Positions 12,044-23,269 are shown, numbered from the stretch's first letter. The stretch is 64,000 nt of DNA from Tropicimonas sp. IMCC34043 (GCF_003390845.1 NZ_QMEK01000001.1:868001-932000); one strand, 5' to 3'. The notes: generated by a model not told the origin, from the letters alone. Made by a program: numbers and translations.

Positions 12044-12922
12044 ATGCCAAGCCTCAAGGATCTCAAAAACCGGATCGAAAGCGTCAAGTCGACGCGAAAG
12101 ATCACGAAGGCCATGCAGATGGTGGCCGCCGCAAAACTGCGGCGGGCACAGGATGCGGCAGAAAACGCACGGCCCTATGCCGAGCGTATGCAGGCGGTGA
12201 TGAGCGGTCTTGCCGCCTCCGTCGGCGCCACCGACAACGCGCCCCGGCTTCTGGCCGGGACGGGCAGGGACCAGGTGCATCTTCTGGTCGTGATGAGTTC
12301 GGAACGCGGCCTTTGCGGCGGCTTCAACACGACGATCGTGCGGGCAGCCCGCCACAAGATCGAAGAGTTGCTGGCGGCCGGAAAGACGGTCAAGATTCTG
12401 ACCGTCGGCAAGAAGGGTCGCGAACAGCTCAAGCGTGAGTTTGGCCAGTACTTCGTGGCCCATGTCGACATGAGCGATGTGAAGCGGGTTGGCTATGACC
12501 GTGCGGCCTCGATCGCGCAGAACCTGAGAGATCGCTTCGCGGACGGCGAATTCGACGTCTGCACGATCTTCTACAACCGGTTCGTATCGGTCGTCACCCA
12601 GGAGCCGACGGTTCTGCAGGTGATCCCGGCCGTGTTCGACGCGGATCCCGAGCAATCGGATTCGGGCGCGCCCTATGACTATGAGCCGAGCGAGGAAGGC
12701 GTGCTGGCCGACCTGCTGCCACGCGCGGTGGCGACGCAGATCTTCACCGCATTGCTCGAAAACGCGGCCTCGGAGGAGGGGTCCCGGATGTCGGCCATGG
12801 ACAACGCGACGCGCAACGCGGGCGAGATGATCGACAAGCTGACGATCCAGTTCAACCGCACGCGTCAGGCCGTCATCACCAACGAGCTCATCGAAATCAT
12901 TTCGGGCGCCGAGGCGCTCTGA
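12044..12922 (+). CDS. atpG: F1Fo ATP synthase subunit gamma
   Basis: The 292-residue central rotor shaft. The N-terminal helix ([20 protein letters not shown], then [16 protein letters not shown]) and the C-terminal helix ([19 protein letters not shown]) form the coiled coil that turns within the alpha3beta3 ring. The GLCGGFNT motif is also present. A GAGGAC site precedes ATG 12044, 17 bases after atpA. A segment at about residues 195-225 is acidic and somewhat longer than in E. coli, as is common in alphaproteobacteria. Confidence 0.97.
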   Translation: MPSLKDLKNRIESVKSTRKITKAMQMVAAAKLRRAQDAAENARPYAERMQAVMSGLAASVGATDNAPRLLAGTGRDQVHLLVVMSSERGLCGGFNTTIVRAARHKIEELLAAGKTVKILTVGKKGREQLKREFGQYFVAHVDMSDVKRVGYDRAASIAQNLRDRFADGEFDVCTIFYNRFVSVVTQEPTVLQVIPAVFDADPEQSDSGAPYDYEPSEEGVLADLLPRAVATQIFTALLENAASEEGSRMSAMDNATRNAGEMIDKLTIQFNRTRQAVITNELIEIISGAEAL

Positions 12923-12940
12923 GACACCGGAGACACATAA

Positions 12941-14365
<1,425 letters not shown>

Positions 14366-14374
14366 GGAGGGCCC

Positions 14375-14773
14375 ATGGCCAACACGATGCAGTTCGATCT
14401 GGTCAGCCCGGAAAAGCGGCTCGCGTCGCTGGTGGCCACCCAGGTCCAGATCCCCGGCGCCGAAGGCGACATGACGGTGATGCCCGACCACGCGCCGGTC
14501 ATCACCACGCTTCGGCCCGGACTGGTGATTGTCTCGGGTGCCGACGGGTCGACGGCCCAGTTCGCGGTGACCGGTGGCTTTGCCGAGATCAACGCCGAGT
14601 CGACCTCGGTGCTGGCGGAGCACGCCTTTGTCGGTGAAGTGGCAAGCCGCACGGCACTCTCCGGCTTTGTCGAAGATGCAAGAAAGCGGGCCGCGGACGC
14701 CGAGGGCGAACACAAGGACGTCGCCGAGAAATTCGTCGCCGACCTCGTGCACCTGATGGAAGCGATGGAATAG
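14375..14773 (+). CDS. atpC: F1Fo ATP synthase subunit epsilon
   Basis: The 132-residue subunit that couples gamma to the c-ring and restrains ATP hydrolysis. The N-terminal beta-sandwich includes VSPEKRLAS and GDMTVMPDHAPVITTLRPG. The C-terminal helical part is short. AAGGAGG lies just before the ATG, the strongest ribosome-binding site of the operon. It is the last gene and is followed 38 bases later by a strong intrinsic terminator. Confidence 0.96.
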   Translation: MANTMQFDLVSPEKRLASLVATQVQIPGAEGDMTVMPDHAPVITTLRPGLVIVSGADGSTAQFAVTGGFAEINAESTSVLAEHAFVGEVASRTALSGFVEDARKRAADAEGEHKDVAEKFVADLVHLMEAME

Positions 14774-14811
14774 CGCCCGAACCGGCCCCCGGTTCACGCA
14801 CAGGAAAAGAG

Positions 14812-14845
14812 CCCCCGGGGTTGCACCCCCGGGGGTTTTCTTTTT
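14812..14845 (+). terminator. Rho-independent terminator of the atp operon
   Basis: A 9-bp GC-only stem (CCCCCGGGG at 14812-14820 with CCCCGGGGG at 14827-14835) and loop TTGCAC are followed by TTTTCTTTTT. This is a textbook terminator closing atpHAGDC. Confidence 0.92.
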
Positions 14846-14925
14846 GTCTGGTTACTCTGCGCAACAGGATCCGGATCGCATGCCCGCCATCGCCATCGGC
14901 GGGTGGGTCCCGGACAGGAGGACTG

Positions 14926-16392
14926 ATGTCATATCCACTCGCGAGGCCGCCCGGTATCGGGGCGGTCATTCTGGCAAGTTTTGCCGCAATCTGGTTGTCT
15001 CTCGTGCCGGCTCTGGCGCAGGACGCCACCGGCGTGCCACCGGCCGACTCAACGGCGACCGCTGCCCAAGAGGCGGATGCCGGCCCGGCCTATCCGCCGG
15101 AACTCGACAATGCGTCCATGCCGATCGAGGAGTTTCAGCTTCGGCTGCTGCCGCTGACGGCCGATCAGCTTTCGGCGCTGGCCGAACACTGGCAGGCCGT
15201 GGCCCGCGATCAGACCCAGGCTGTGGTCGAAGCGACGATTGCGGCCAAAGGGACCGATGGCGTCGCGGCGCAACCCGATGCGGTCGAAAAGGTCGTCGAG
15301 CTGACCACCACAAGGGGCACGTCCTTCGCGCGGCTGAAATCGGTGGTCGACAACCTCGAAAAGAAGGGTGGCGACGAAGCGACCATCGCGGCCCTGCGGG
15401 CCTATCGCAGTGCGATCCTCGTCGAGGAAAAGCAGCGCGCGGACTGGAAGACGCTGCTGCGTCAGGCACAGAACTGGGCCCTGTCGAAAGAGGGCGGGCA
15501 ACGCATGGTGGTACGGACGGGCGTGATCGTCGGGTCCTTCATTGCACTGCTGCTGGTGGCGCGGATCGTGCGCGCCTATGCCAGACGGGCGTTCAACCGG
15601 GTTCCGAACCTGTCGCGGCTGCTGCAGGCATTCCTTGCGATGGTGGTCTACTGGATCACGATTGCCGTGGGGCTCATGGTCGTGCTCTCGGCACTCGGGA
15701 TCGACGTCTCGCCAATGTTCGCGATTGTCGGCGGTGCCTCCTTCATTCTGGCCTTTGCCATGCAGGACACGCTCGGCAACCTCGCCGCCGGATTGATGAT
15801 CATGTTCAATCGGCCGTTTGACGAAGGCGACTATATCACCGCTGCAGGGACGTCGGGGACGGTGAAGTCGGTGTCGGTCTTTTCCACCACGGTGGCGACG
15901 CCGGACAATCAGGTGATCGTTGTCCCCAACAGCAAGGTCTGGGGCGACGTCATCATCAACACCAATGCCTCGACCACCCGTCGGGTCGATATGGTCTTTG
16001 GCATCGGCTACGACGATTCGATCGAAGAGGCGCAGGCCGTACTCGAAGACCTCGTGAACGCCCATCCCATGGTGTTGAAGGATCCCGCGCCCGTCATCCG
16101 GGTGAACGAACTGGCCGACAGCTCGGTCAACTTCGTCGTCCGGCCCTGGGTTCGGCGCGAGGATTACTTCGCGGTTCTATGGGACCTGACCCGCAGCGTG
16201 AAGGAAGCCTTCGACGCCCGCGGCATCTCGATCCCGTTCCCGCAAACCGACATGCACATTCGTGTGCGCGAGGGCGAGGCGGTTCCCGGAGCGATGATGC
16301 AGGCGCCGACGGCACCGATAGCTGCGAAGGCGGCCGCGGGATATGCCGCTGGCGACGATGGTGCCGAAGAGGATGGCAACCGCGGGGGGTGA
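14926..16392 (+). CDS. MscS-family mechanosensitive channel with periplasmic N-terminal domain
   Basis: A 488-residue inner-membrane protein. A signal peptide ends at about residue 30 (LVPALAQ/D), followed by a helical periplasmic domain of about 150 residues. Membrane segments lie near 188-210, 230-252 and 258-285. The pore helix region (MFAIVGGASFILAFAMQDTLGNLAAGLMIMFNRPF) is the MscS signature. A cytosolic beta domain with VVVPNSKVWG and an alpha/beta cage domain follow. It should open under membrane tension to release solutes on hypo-osmotic shock. AGGAGG at 14917-14922 fixes ATG 14926. The last 40 residues are Ala-rich and poorly conserved. It converges on prs. Confidence 0.92.
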   Translation: MSYPLARPPGIGAVILASFAAIWLSLVPALAQDATGVPPADSTATAAQEADAGPAYPPELDNASMPIEEFQLRLLPLTADQLSALAEHWQAVARDQTQAVVEATIAAKGTDGVAAQPDAVEKVVELTTTRGTSFARLKSVVDNLEKKGGDEATIAALRAYRSAILVEEKQRADWKTLLRQAQNWALSKEGGQRMVVRTGVIVGSFIALLLVARIVRAYARRAFNRVPNLSRLLQAFLAMVVYWITIAVGLMVVLSALGIDVSPMFAIVGGASFILAFAMQDTLGNLAAGLMIMFNRPFDEGDYITAAGTSGTVKSVSVFSTTVATPDNQVIVVPNSKVWGDVIINTNASTTRRVDMVFGIGYDDSIEEAQAVLEDLVNAHPMVLKDPAPVIRVNELADSSVNFVVRPWVRREDYFAVLWDLTRSVKEAFDARGISIPFPQTDMHIRVREGEAVPGAMMQAPTAPIAAKAAAGYAAGDDGAEEDGNRGG

Positions 16393-16413
16393 TCCCGGTC
16401 GGGAAAGCGGCCC

Positions 16414-16445
16414 CAAAAGCAACCGGGCGCCCGAAGGGGCGCCCG
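16414..16445 (-). terminator. Intrinsic terminator downstream of prs
   Basis: A perfect 9-bp stem (CGGGCGCCC at 16424-16432, GGGCGCCCG at 16437-16445) with loop GAAG. Read on the minus strand it is followed by GTTGCTTTT. It sits between the convergent mscS-like and prs genes and may also slow plus-strand transcription. Confidence 0.7.
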
Positions 16446-16472
16446 TATGTGTTCGGAATGCGCCCCCGTGGC

Positions 16473-17483
16473 TCAGTAGGTGCCTTCGTAGATCGCCGCC
16501 AGATGGGCATGGTCGAACAGCGAGGACACCGAGGTGCCGTTCCAGATGTTCAGGATCGCCTGCGCGAACATCGGTGCCACCGGAACGATGCGGATGTTGT
16601 CGGCCTTCAGCACCGCTTCTGTCGGCTCTATCGAGTCGGTGATGACCAGCGATTTCATCGACGACTTGGTGATCCGCTCGACCGCCGGGCCGCTCAGCAC
16701 GCCATGGGTGATGTAGGAATGCACTTCCTTGGCGCCGGCCTTCAGCAGCACGTCGGCCGCCTTGCAGAGCGTTCCCGCAGTGTCGCAGATGTCGTCGACA
16801 ATGATGCAGGTCTCGCCCTTCACGTCGCCGATCACCGTCATCTCGGCCACTTCGCCCGCCCGTTCGCGCCGCTTGTCGACGATGGCCAGCGCACAGCCGA
16901 TCCGCTGGGCAAGCTCGCGCGCCCGCGCGACGCCGCCGACGTCGGGGCTGACCACGGTCACCTTGTCGAGCTTCTTGCGGAACTCGTGCTTGATATCGAG
17001 CGCAAAGACCGGGGCGGCATAGAGGTTATCCACCGGGATATCGAAGAAACCCTGGATCTGCGTGGCGTGCAGATCGAGCGTCAGCACCCGGTCGATGCCG
17101 CTTGCCGTGATCATGTTGGCGACCAGCTTGGCGGTGATCGGGGTGCGGGCCTTGGTGCGCCGGTCCTGCCGGGCATAGCCGAAATAGGGGATCACGCCGG
17201 TGATCCGCTGGGCCGAAGACCGGCGCAGCGCGTCGGCCATGATCAGCAGCTCCATAAGGTTGTCGTTCGCAGGGTTCGAGGTCGGCTGGATGATGAACAT
17301 GTCCTCGCCCCGGACGTTCTCGTAGACCTCGACGAATATCTCCTGGTCGTTGAAGCGTTCGACGCGTGCTTCGACAAGACTGACGCTGGTTCCGCGGGCC
17401 ATCGAAACGCGGCGGGAGATGGCATTGGCCAGCGTCTTGTTGGCGTTGCCAGAGATCAGCTTGGGCTGGATCTGGTGTTGCAT
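16473..17483 (-). CDS. prs: Ribose-phosphate pyrophosphokinase
   Basis: The 336-residue enzyme makes PRPP from ribose 5-phosphate and ATP in the cytosol, feeding purine, pyrimidine, His and Trp synthesis (trp genes and gpt lie in this window). The ATP-site segment [20 protein letters not shown], the [11 protein letters not shown] region and the PRPP loop [14 protein letters not shown] are all present. It is slightly longer than the E. coli enzyme, as is usual in alphaproteobacteria. GGAGCTCC precedes the ATG. The 149-base gap to the glycosyltransferase gene upstream probably carries its promoter. Confidence 0.97.
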   Translation of the reverse strand: MQHQIQPKLISGNANKTLANAISRRVSMARGTSVSLVEARVERFNDQEIFVEVYENVRGEDMFIIQPTSNPANDNLMELLIMADALRRSSAQRITGVIPYFGYARQDRRTKARTPITAKLVANMITASGIDRVLTLDLHATQIQGFFDIPVDNLYAAPVFALDIKHEFRKKLDKVTVVSPDVGGVARARELAQRIGCALAIVDKRRERAGEVAEMTVIGDVKGETCIIVDDICDTAGTLCKAADVLLKAGAKEVHSYITHGVLSGPAVERITKSSMKSLVITDSIEPTEAVLKADNIRIVPVAPMFAQAILNIWNGTSVSSLFDHAHLAAIYEGTY

Positions 17484-17632
17484 TTGGTGGAGCTCCGGGT
17501 GGCGGATTCTTGACGGGGATATGACATCTTCGGCCTAGCCTACGGGCGGCAGGATGGAAACCGCGAAGGCTGTCTGCGGCAAAGACTTTCGGTCGCGTGA
17601 AGTGGAAAACGAGGTTTCTTTCGCCGCGCGGA

Positions 17633-19180
17633 TCAATCCGGGCGTGCGGCCGTGTCGCCGTCAGCGGGATCCTCGCATTCGGGCCAGATGTCCGGACCCC
17701 AGAGGGCGAGCAGGTTCACGCCTTGGTAGATCAGGCAATCGGGTGCCGGAACAGCCGGCGCGAAAGTCCTATGCCATTCAGCCGCGGGCATTGCGGCATA
17801 AACCTGTTTGGACGATCCGATCGCGCGTCGCAGCCGCTCTGGCGTCGCATCGAGCACCCCGGGCCGGGTCCGCTCGTGCGGCGTGTCGAGCATCGCCAAC
17901 ACCAGTTCGACCTTCAGTCTGGTGGACCACGGTTCCCAGGCCAGAACCTCGCGCGCCCTTACCGGCGAACGAGATACGATGGGGGCGAAGACGACAACCT
18001 CATCGCCGGAGCCAGCGTCGGGAGACAGGGACTGGTTGAGCCCGGCCGCCACCTGAAACACTGCGAGGGCCGCGACGGCAATCGCGCCGCGCCACTGCCG
18101 CGAAAGGTCGGCCATTCCAAGCGCCGCGAGAGCAAGGGCGGGTTGCCAGGCCGGCAGGAAATAACGCTCGATCAACACGCTGGTCGAGATGCTCGACACC
18201 ACCAGCAGCCCTGCATATCCCGCGGCCAGGCCAACGAGGGGACGGCAGAGGTGGCGCAGACCGGGCCTGCGGGCGCCATGGACGATGAAGAAGACCAGCA
18301 GGACGGACAGCACGACCTCGATGCCCGAACTCCACAGATCGGGAAGTCGCCTGTGATAGGGCAGGCTCTGAAGCGCGCTGCCCTGCAGCAACGACAGCCA
18401 CAGTTCCTTGAGGCTTTCCAGACCGAAGGGACGCAAACGATCGGCCCAGTAGTCGCCAATGTTGCCGACGACGTTTCGGCGGCTGACCAGCATGTAGCTC
18501 AGAAACGCGATCAGACCCGGAGCGATCAGCGCCCGTTGCCAGACCTGACGGAAGGCGCGGTTCCGGCGAAGCGCGGGGAGTGCATAGGGCGTCAGGGCGA
18601 CGGCAACAAAGGCAAAGACACCCGCCGTCATTGTGGCCGCCGCGCCGCCAAAGCCGAACGCAAACAACACCCTGTCGCGTCGCAGGTCAGCATGGCGGGC
18701 GGGCCGTTCGGCCGTGGCAAAGAGGCCGAAGGCGCCAGCGAGGCCGATCGAGAGAAACAGCATCATCAAGCCGTAGGGACGGGCGTTCTGTCCGCCCCAC
18801 TGGATCATGACCGGCGAAAAGGCATAGAGAAGGCCGAAGAACAGGGCAGACCGCAGACCCGCGTGAACGGCCAGCGCCGCGGCCAGGATGGCGCAGCCGA
18901 GCGCATCGAGCACGGCGGTTGCTAGCCGAAGCTCCAGCAGATCATGCACGTCGAACCGCAGGGCTTTCAGGAACGCGAAATAGGTCGGTGTGTGGCCATG
19001 GTCGACCCGCTCCTTCACAAGTCCCGCCCAGTCGCGCGAGATTGCAAACTGGGTATAGGCCTCGTCCAGCCAGACGACGCGACTGTCCAACCCGATCAGA
19101 CGGGCGGCCAGCGCTGCGGCAAAGGCGAGCAGACCGACAAGCAGCACCTGGCGCATCTGCAGTTTCAGTTCAGCTTCCAT
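17633..19180 (-). CDS. GT-C fold (GT39/ArnT-like) membrane glycosyltransferase
   Basis: A 515-residue polytopic membrane protein with about ten hydrophobic helices between residues 10 and 410. The first periplasmic loop contains WLDEAYT (D39, E40), the acidic pair used by GT-C enzymes of the GT39/GT83 type to bind metal and polyprenyl-phosphate sugars. The DHGHTPTYFAFLKALRF segment that follows is also typical. The last 100 residues are soluble. It probably moves a sugar from a polyprenyl carrier to a lipid or protein in the periplasm; donor and acceptor are unknown. ATG 19180 is preferred because upstream in-frame sequence is Arg-rich and not protein-like. No other polysaccharide genes are adjacent. 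Confidence 0.75.
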   Translation of the reverse strand: MEAELKLQMRQVLLVGLLAFAAALAARLIGLDSRVVWLDEAYTQFAISRDWAGLVKERVDHGHTPTYFAFLKALRFDVHDLLELRLATAVLDALGCAILAAALAVHAGLRSALFFGLLYAFSPVMIQWGGQNARPYGLMMLFLSIGLAGAFGLFATAERPARHADLRRDRVLFAFGFGGAAATMTAGVFAFVAVALTPYALPALRRNRAFRQVWQRALIAPGLIAFLSYMLVSRRNVVGNIGDYWADRLRPFGLESLKELWLSLLQGSALQSLPYHRRLPDLWSSGIEVVLSVLLVFFIVHGARRPGLRHLCRPLVGLAAGYAGLLVVSSISTSVLIERYFLPAWQPALALAALGMADLSRQWRGAIAVAALAVFQVAAGLNQSLSPDAGSGDEVVVFAPIVSRSPVRAREVLAWEPWSTRLKVELVLAMLDTPHERTRPGVLDATPERLRRAIGSSKQVYAAMPAAEWHRTFAPAVPAPDCLIYQGVNLLALWGPDIWPECEDPADGDTAARPD

Positions 19181-19412
19181 CGCAATCGGCAGTCCGTTTC
19201 TTGCGCGATCTTCGACGCCACTGGCCCCATGCCGACCAGCCTCACCCAACTTGGTGATACCCGTTCGACCCGGATGCGCAACCCTGACGGCCGATCGACG
19301 GCCCACACGCCCGGCGCAAGGACCCGCGACATCGCCGAGCCTCCGCGCGGCAGAAAGCCCTTGTCTCGCCGTCCCGTGCGGGTACCGTCGCGCCAAGCCA
19401 AGGAGCCGCCGC

Positions 19413-20012
19413 ATGCCGCATATCGATTATTTCTTCGCCATCATTTCGCCCTTCACCTATCTTGCCGGCACGAGGCTCGAAGAGATCGCGGGCCGCCACG
19501 GCGCGACCGTCGCCTACAAGCCCTTCGATCTGATCGGTCTTTCTGCTCTCACCGGTGGCGTGCCGCTGAAGGATCGGCCGCCGGCAAGACAGGAGTATCG
19601 CCTGCAGGAACTGCGTCGCGGTGGGCTGAAGGCCGGGATGCCGATCAATCTGCGCCCGGCGCATTTCCCCACCAACATGGCGCCGGCCTCCTATGCGATC
19701 ATCGCCGCGCAAAAGGCGGGTGGTGGCGATCTGGCGGCGTTGACCCACGGCTTGCTGCGGGCCTGCTGGGCCGAGGAGAAGGACATCGCCGAGGATGCGG
19801 TGATCCGCGATTGCCTTGGCGCGGCGGGGTTCGATCCGGGTCTTGCCGACAGCGGGTTGCTGCTGGGGGCAGAGGTCTATGCCTCGAACCTCGAAGAGGC
19901 GGTGCGCCGCGGCGTCTTCGGTTCGCCGTTCTATATCACCGACGGAGACGAACGGTTCTGGGGTCACGACCGGCTCGACGATCTGGACGCGCATCTTTCG
20001 GGCAAGCTTTAG
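19413..20012 (+). CDS. 2-hydroxychromene-2-carboxylate isomerase family protein (DsbA/kappa-GST fold)
   Basis: A 199-residue cytosolic thioredoxin-fold protein with an inserted helical domain. It starts with PHIDYFFAIISPFTYLAG, the HCCA isomerase/kappa-GST N-terminus with Ser in place of the DsbA cysteine. Also visible are the helical insert FPTNMAPASYAIIAAQ and the cis-Pro strand FGSPFYITDGDERFWGHDRLD. True isomerases act with glutathione on naphthalene breakdown products. No such pathway is nearby, so the substrate here is open. AGGAG precedes ATG 19413. It ends six bases from the convergent threonine aldolase gene. Confidence 0.88.
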   Translation: MPHIDYFFAIISPFTYLAGTRLEEIAGRHGATVAYKPFDLIGLSALTGGVPLKDRPPARQEYRLQELRRGGLKAGMPINLRPAHFPTNMAPASYAIIAAQKAGGGDLAALTHGLLRACWAEEKDIAEDAVIRDCLGAAGFDPGLADSGLLLGAEVYASNLEEAVRRGVFGSPFYITDGDERFWGHDRLDDLDAHLSGKL

Positions 20013-20018
20013 GCCGGA

Positions 20019-21071
20019 TCAGCCGGCCGCAAGCAGAGCAAGGAATCGGTCGATTTCCGAGTCGGTGGTGTCAAACCCACAGACCAGCCGCGCGGTCAGG
20101 GGTTCGTCCTCGGGGCCATCGTCCAGTTCGCCTTCCCACAAGTGATAGTCTGCGCCCGCGGCCAGAAGCTGGCGGTGCAGACCCCGCGGCCAGGCCGCGA
20201 AGACGATATTGGCGTCGGCCGGATAGAGCAGCCGGACGTCCGGATGCCGTGACAGCCCCCGGGCGAGCGCAGCACAGGCGGCATTCGCGTCCGCCGCCAT
20301 CTGCAGCCAGAGCCCGTCTTCCAGATAGGCGACCATCTGGGCGGCGAGGAAGCGGTGCTTCGAGAACAGATGCGCGCCGCGCTTGCGCCGCAGCTCGAAC
20401 TCCCACGACCGCGCCGGGTCGAACTGAACCGCCGCCTCGACCCCCAGCAACCCGTTCTTGGTGCCGCCAAAGCTGAGCGCGTCGATGCCGGCGCGCCATG
20501 TCATGTCTGCCGGCGTGCCGCCCCCTGCCGCCAGTGCATTGGCAAAACGCGAGCCGTCCATGTGGACGGGCAGGTCGAAGCCGTGGGCAAGTTGCGTGAT
20601 CGCGGCCAGTTCGGCATGCGTATAGATCGTGCCCTTTTCGGTCGCCTGCGTGACGGTGACAGGCCCGCGCTGCGGCCCGTGGACGCCGCGGTTTTCCTCG
20701 CCCTCGATCCGGGCACGCAGGCGGTCGGGCCGGATCTTGCCGCCGTCGTGGGGCACCAGTGTCAGCTTGGCGCCGCCGGTGTAAAACTCGGGCGCCGCGC
20801 ATTCGTCCTGATGAACATGGGCGACGTCGCTGCAAAACACCGTCTGCCAGGGTTGGCACAGCGAGGCGAGCAGCAGCGCATTCGCCGCGGTGCCGGTGGC
20901 GACCAGATGCACGGCAGCGTCTGGGGCATCGAATGCCTCGCGGATTAGGGCCGTGGCGCGCGCGGTCAGCGGATCTTCGCCATAGGAGGGGACGTGCCCC
21001 TCGTTGGCGTCAGCGAGCGCGGCAAGAACCTTGGGGTGGGCGGGACCGGTGTTGTCAGAGGCAAAGAACAT
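20019..21071 (-). CDS. ltaE: Low-specificity L-threonine aldolase
   Basis: A 350-residue PLP enzyme that splits L-threonine and allo-threonine into glycine and acetaldehyde. The PLP lysine is K205 in SFGGTKNG. The phosphate-binding LVATGTAANALLL and the HMDGSRFANAL segment, with the cofactor-binding Asp, are intact. The expected N-terminus FASDNTGPAHPKVL starts right after ATG 21071. It lies 173 bases downstream of the transglycosylase gene on the same strand, so shared transcription is possible but not obvious. Confidence 0.92.
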   Translation of the reverse strand: MFFASDNTGPAHPKVLAALADANEGHVPSYGEDPLTARATALIREAFDAPDAAVHLVATGTAANALLLASLCQPWQTVFCSDVAHVHQDECAAPEFYTGGAKLTLVPHDGGKIRPDRLRARIEGEENRGVHGPQRGPVTVTQATEKGTIYTHAELAAITQLAHGFDLPVHMDGSRFANALAAGGGTPADMTWRAGIDALSFGGTKNGLLGVEAAVQFDPARSWEFELRRKRGAHLFSKHRFLAAQMVAYLEDGLWLQMAADANAACAALARGLSRHPDVRLLYPADANIVFAAWPRGLHRQLLAAGADYHLWEGELDDGPEDEPLTARLVCGFDTTDSEIDRFLALLAAG

Positions 21072-21244
21072 ACACCGGCTCTAGCCGCGACGCGGGGGAT
21101 TGTGAAGGGATCGTACACGCCAAGGTTCGAACCCGCGTCGCTGCAGCCCGGTCGGGGAGGGCGGCGGCACGAAAGACCGAATGCTGGCCCAATGTGCGGT
21201 GGGGCCGAGCCGCTTCAGTTCTGTCCCAAGGGCAGCCGCCAGGA

Positions 21245-22045
21245 CTAGCCGTCGATCTGGGATCCCATCGAGGCCAGCGACTGCTGATAGACGGTTGCCG
21301 CGTTCCATTCCTTCAGCACTTCGTAGTTGTGCGTGCCGGGCTGGTAGCTCGCGCCCGGGGTCCAGCCCTTTTGGCGCAGGTAATTGGCGGTCGAGGCGAG
21401 CGCGTCGGCCTGGTTGTTGAAGTCGACCCGGCCGTCGCCGTTGCCGTCGCGGCCATAGCGCAGTGCGTTGCCGGGCAGGAACTGGGTATGGCCAAGTTCG
21501 CCGTGCTTGGCGCCGATCGCGCCCGGGGACATCATGCCGCGGTCGATCATCACCAGCGCGCCGATCAGGTGGGGGCGGAAGAAATCCGGCCGCCGGCAGT
21601 CGTAGGCCAGAGTCGCGGTGGCGTTCAGCACGTTCGAGTCGCCCATGTAGTTGCCGAACCCGGTCTCCATTCCGTGGATTGCCAGAACCACGCCCGAGGA
21701 CACGCCATAGGTGTTTTCAAGCGAGTTGTAGAAGGCGGGATCCTTGGCCTTGCGCTTTCTGGCCTGGGACACGATCACGTCGCAGCCGCGCTTCTGGCAG
21801 AACTGGTTGTAGCTGAGCTTGAAGCTTTTCTGACCGCGATCGGCGTTGATGGTGGATTGCGAATAGCTGGTGCCGGCCAGCGCCTGCAACCCGCGCTGGC
21901 CGACGCCGGCCTGCGCGGCGGTGGTGGCGAACTGCTGCTTCCACGCGTCGAAGCCGGCGGCCGAGTTGCCGCAATCTGCCGCAAGGCTCGGGCTGGCGAG
22001 CCCGATGGCGCAACCGATGGTCATGGCGAACAGACGGCGAAACAT
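21245..22045 (-). CDS. MltB-like lytic murein transglycosylase (SLT_2)
   Basis: A 266-residue secreted enzyme that cleaves peptidoglycan glycan strands, leaving 1,6-anhydro ends. The signal peptide ends near residue 23 (PSLAA). The catalytic glutamate is E127 in AIHGMETGFG. The conserved GAKHGELGHTQFLPGNALRYG and DGRVDFNNQADALASTANYL stretches identify the SLT_2/MltB family. Two disulphide-forming cysteine pairs are likely (C25, C83, C88 and one later). GGAGGA places the start at 22045 rather than 33 bases upstream. Three wall hydrolases (this, M23 and the SLT protein at 34.6 kb) lie in this window in separate operons. Confidence 0.9.
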   Translation of the reverse strand: MFRRLFAMTIGCAIGLASPSLAADCGNSAAGFDAWKQQFATTAAQAGVGQRGLQALAGTSYSQSTINADRGQKSFKLSYNQFCQKRGCDVIVSQARKRKAKDPAFYNSLENTYGVSSGVVLAIHGMETGFGNYMGDSNVLNATATLAYDCRRPDFFRPHLIGALVMIDRGMMSPGAIGAKHGELGHTQFLPGNALRYGRDGNGDGRVDFNNQADALASTANYLRQKGWTPGASYQPGTHNYEVLKEWNAATVYQQSLASMGSQIDG

Positions 22046-22180
22046 TTCTATATCCTCCGGAAAAATCACCGGAAACATACTTCACTCCACCGGAGCCAGA
22101 AAGGGACGATTGAATCGTTTCGAAATGAAACGATGCCACAGGCGGCGTCAAAGGCGGGTGGAAGGGGGTGTTGGGGTCCC

Positions 22181-22212
22181 GAAAAAGAAGAGGCCGAGAA
22201 CAAGTCTCGGCC
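22181..22212 (-). terminator. Intrinsic terminator downstream of the LysR gene
   Basis: Read on the minus strand: GGCCGAGA, loop CTTGT, TCTCGGCC, then TCTTCTTTTTC. It lies 155 bases after the LysR stop and 136 bases before the transglycosylase start, so it separates the two transcripts. The rest of 22046-22366 holds no convincing gene. Confidence 0.8.
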
Positions 22213-22366
22213 CAAGTCCAACAGGGAGGTATGAACAATTGCAACATGCAGTTGCCCATGCGTCAAATCTAGGCAACCGGGCCGGTCAACTCAACTGTTT
22301 TGTGCTGCAGATGCAAATGGGCGCCAGCGCTGTGTCAGATTGGCAACGGCGGATTGGCGCGCGGGA

Positions 22367-23269
22367 TCAAACGTCGGGAACCTCGGGCTTGCGGCGCGAT
22401 TCCATGATTTCTTCGACCACGAAGTCCCGAAAGGCGCCGATCCGGCGGGATTGACGCAGTTCTTCGGGGTAGGCGAGGAAGACCGGGACCTCGGCGCTTT
22501 CCACCTCGGGCAGGACACGCACAAGTTGTGGCGCAGTCTCGATCACATAGTTCGGCAGCACGCCGATCCCGAGATGGTTGATGACGCATTGCAGCACCCC
22601 GAAGTAGTTATTGACGTTCAGGGTCGAGGTGATGTCGTGGGCCAGCAGCCATTGCACCATGGCAGCCCCGGCCGCGACCTGAGTCGACGAGGTGCCCTGG
22701 CAGATCAGCCGATGGCTGCGCATGTCGTCGGCGGCCGTGGGCGTGCCGAACTTGTCGAGATAGACGGGCGACGCGTAGAGCCGCATCCGCACCGTCATCA
22801 GGCGCTTGCGAATCAGGTCGGCCTGAGAGGGTTCCTTCATCCGGATCGCAACGTCGGCCTCGCGCATCGGCAGATCGAGGACGCGCTCTTCGAGCATCAG
22901 GTCGATGTTGAGGTCGGGATAGCGTTCGTAAAGCTTGGCAAGCCGGGGCGCGAGCCAGAGCGAGCCGAAGCCGTGGGCGGTCGTCACCCGCAGATCGCCG
23001 AAGACCTCTTCCTCGCTGTCGCGGATCCGTGCCGAGGCCGCTTCGAGCCGTTTGCTCATGCTGCGGGTCGCATCGAACAGAAGCTCGCCCTGTTCGGTCA
23101 GAATCAGGCCGCGGGCGTGGCGGTGAAACAGCGTGGTGTTGAGGCTTTCCTCGAGCGCGCGGATCTGGCGCGAGACCGCAGACTGGGACAGATGCAGGGA
23201 GTCGCCGGCATGGGTCAGGCTGCCCGCCGACGCCACCGCGTGGAATATTCTCAGTTTGTCCCAGTCCAT
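22367..23269 (-). CDS. LysR-family transcriptional regulator
   Basis: A 300-residue regulator. The winged helix-turn-helix is at residues 3-62 (LRIFHAVASAGSLTHAGDSL, then HLSQSAVSRQIRALEESL). The periplasmic-binding-protein-like effector domain runs from about 90 to 295. The target and effector are unknown. An in-frame TTG lies 18 bases upstream, but ATG 23269 begins the conserved MDWDKLRIFHAV. It is divergent from the acyltransferase gene with 284 bases between them, so it could control that gene or itself. In other Rhodobacterales I recall a very similar regulator beside trxB; trxB is not here. Confidence 0.9.
   Translation of the reverse strand: MDWDKLRIFHAVASAGSLTHAGDSLHLSQSAVSRQIRALEESLNTTLFHRHARGLILTEQGELLFDATRSMSKRLEAASARIRDSEEEVFGDLRVTTAHGFGSLWLAPRLAKLYERYPDLNIDLMLEERVLDLPMREADVAIRMKEPSQADLIRKRLMTVRMRLYASPVYLDKFGTPTAADDMRSHRLICQGTSSTQVAAGAAMVQWLLAHDITSTLNVNNYFGVLQCVINHLGIGVLPNYVIETAPQLVRVLPEVESAEVPVFLAYPEELRQSRRIGAFRDFVVEEIMESRRKPEVPDV

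Noticed and set aside
17633-19414. A start for the glycosyltransferase at 19414
   Set aside because: The extra 78 residues are Arg/Gly-rich, lack a membrane pattern and overlap the divergent isomerase promoter; ATG 19180 is better.
22066-22266. A 66-residue minus-strand ORF between the LysR and transglycosylase genes
   Set aside because: It spans the intrinsic terminator, has no ribosome-binding site and no recognisable pattern.
22232-22273. A 13-codon plus-strand ORF after AGGGAGGT
   Set aside because: The Shine-Dalgarno is only about one base from the ATG, too close to work, and no downstream gene on that strand would be controlled.
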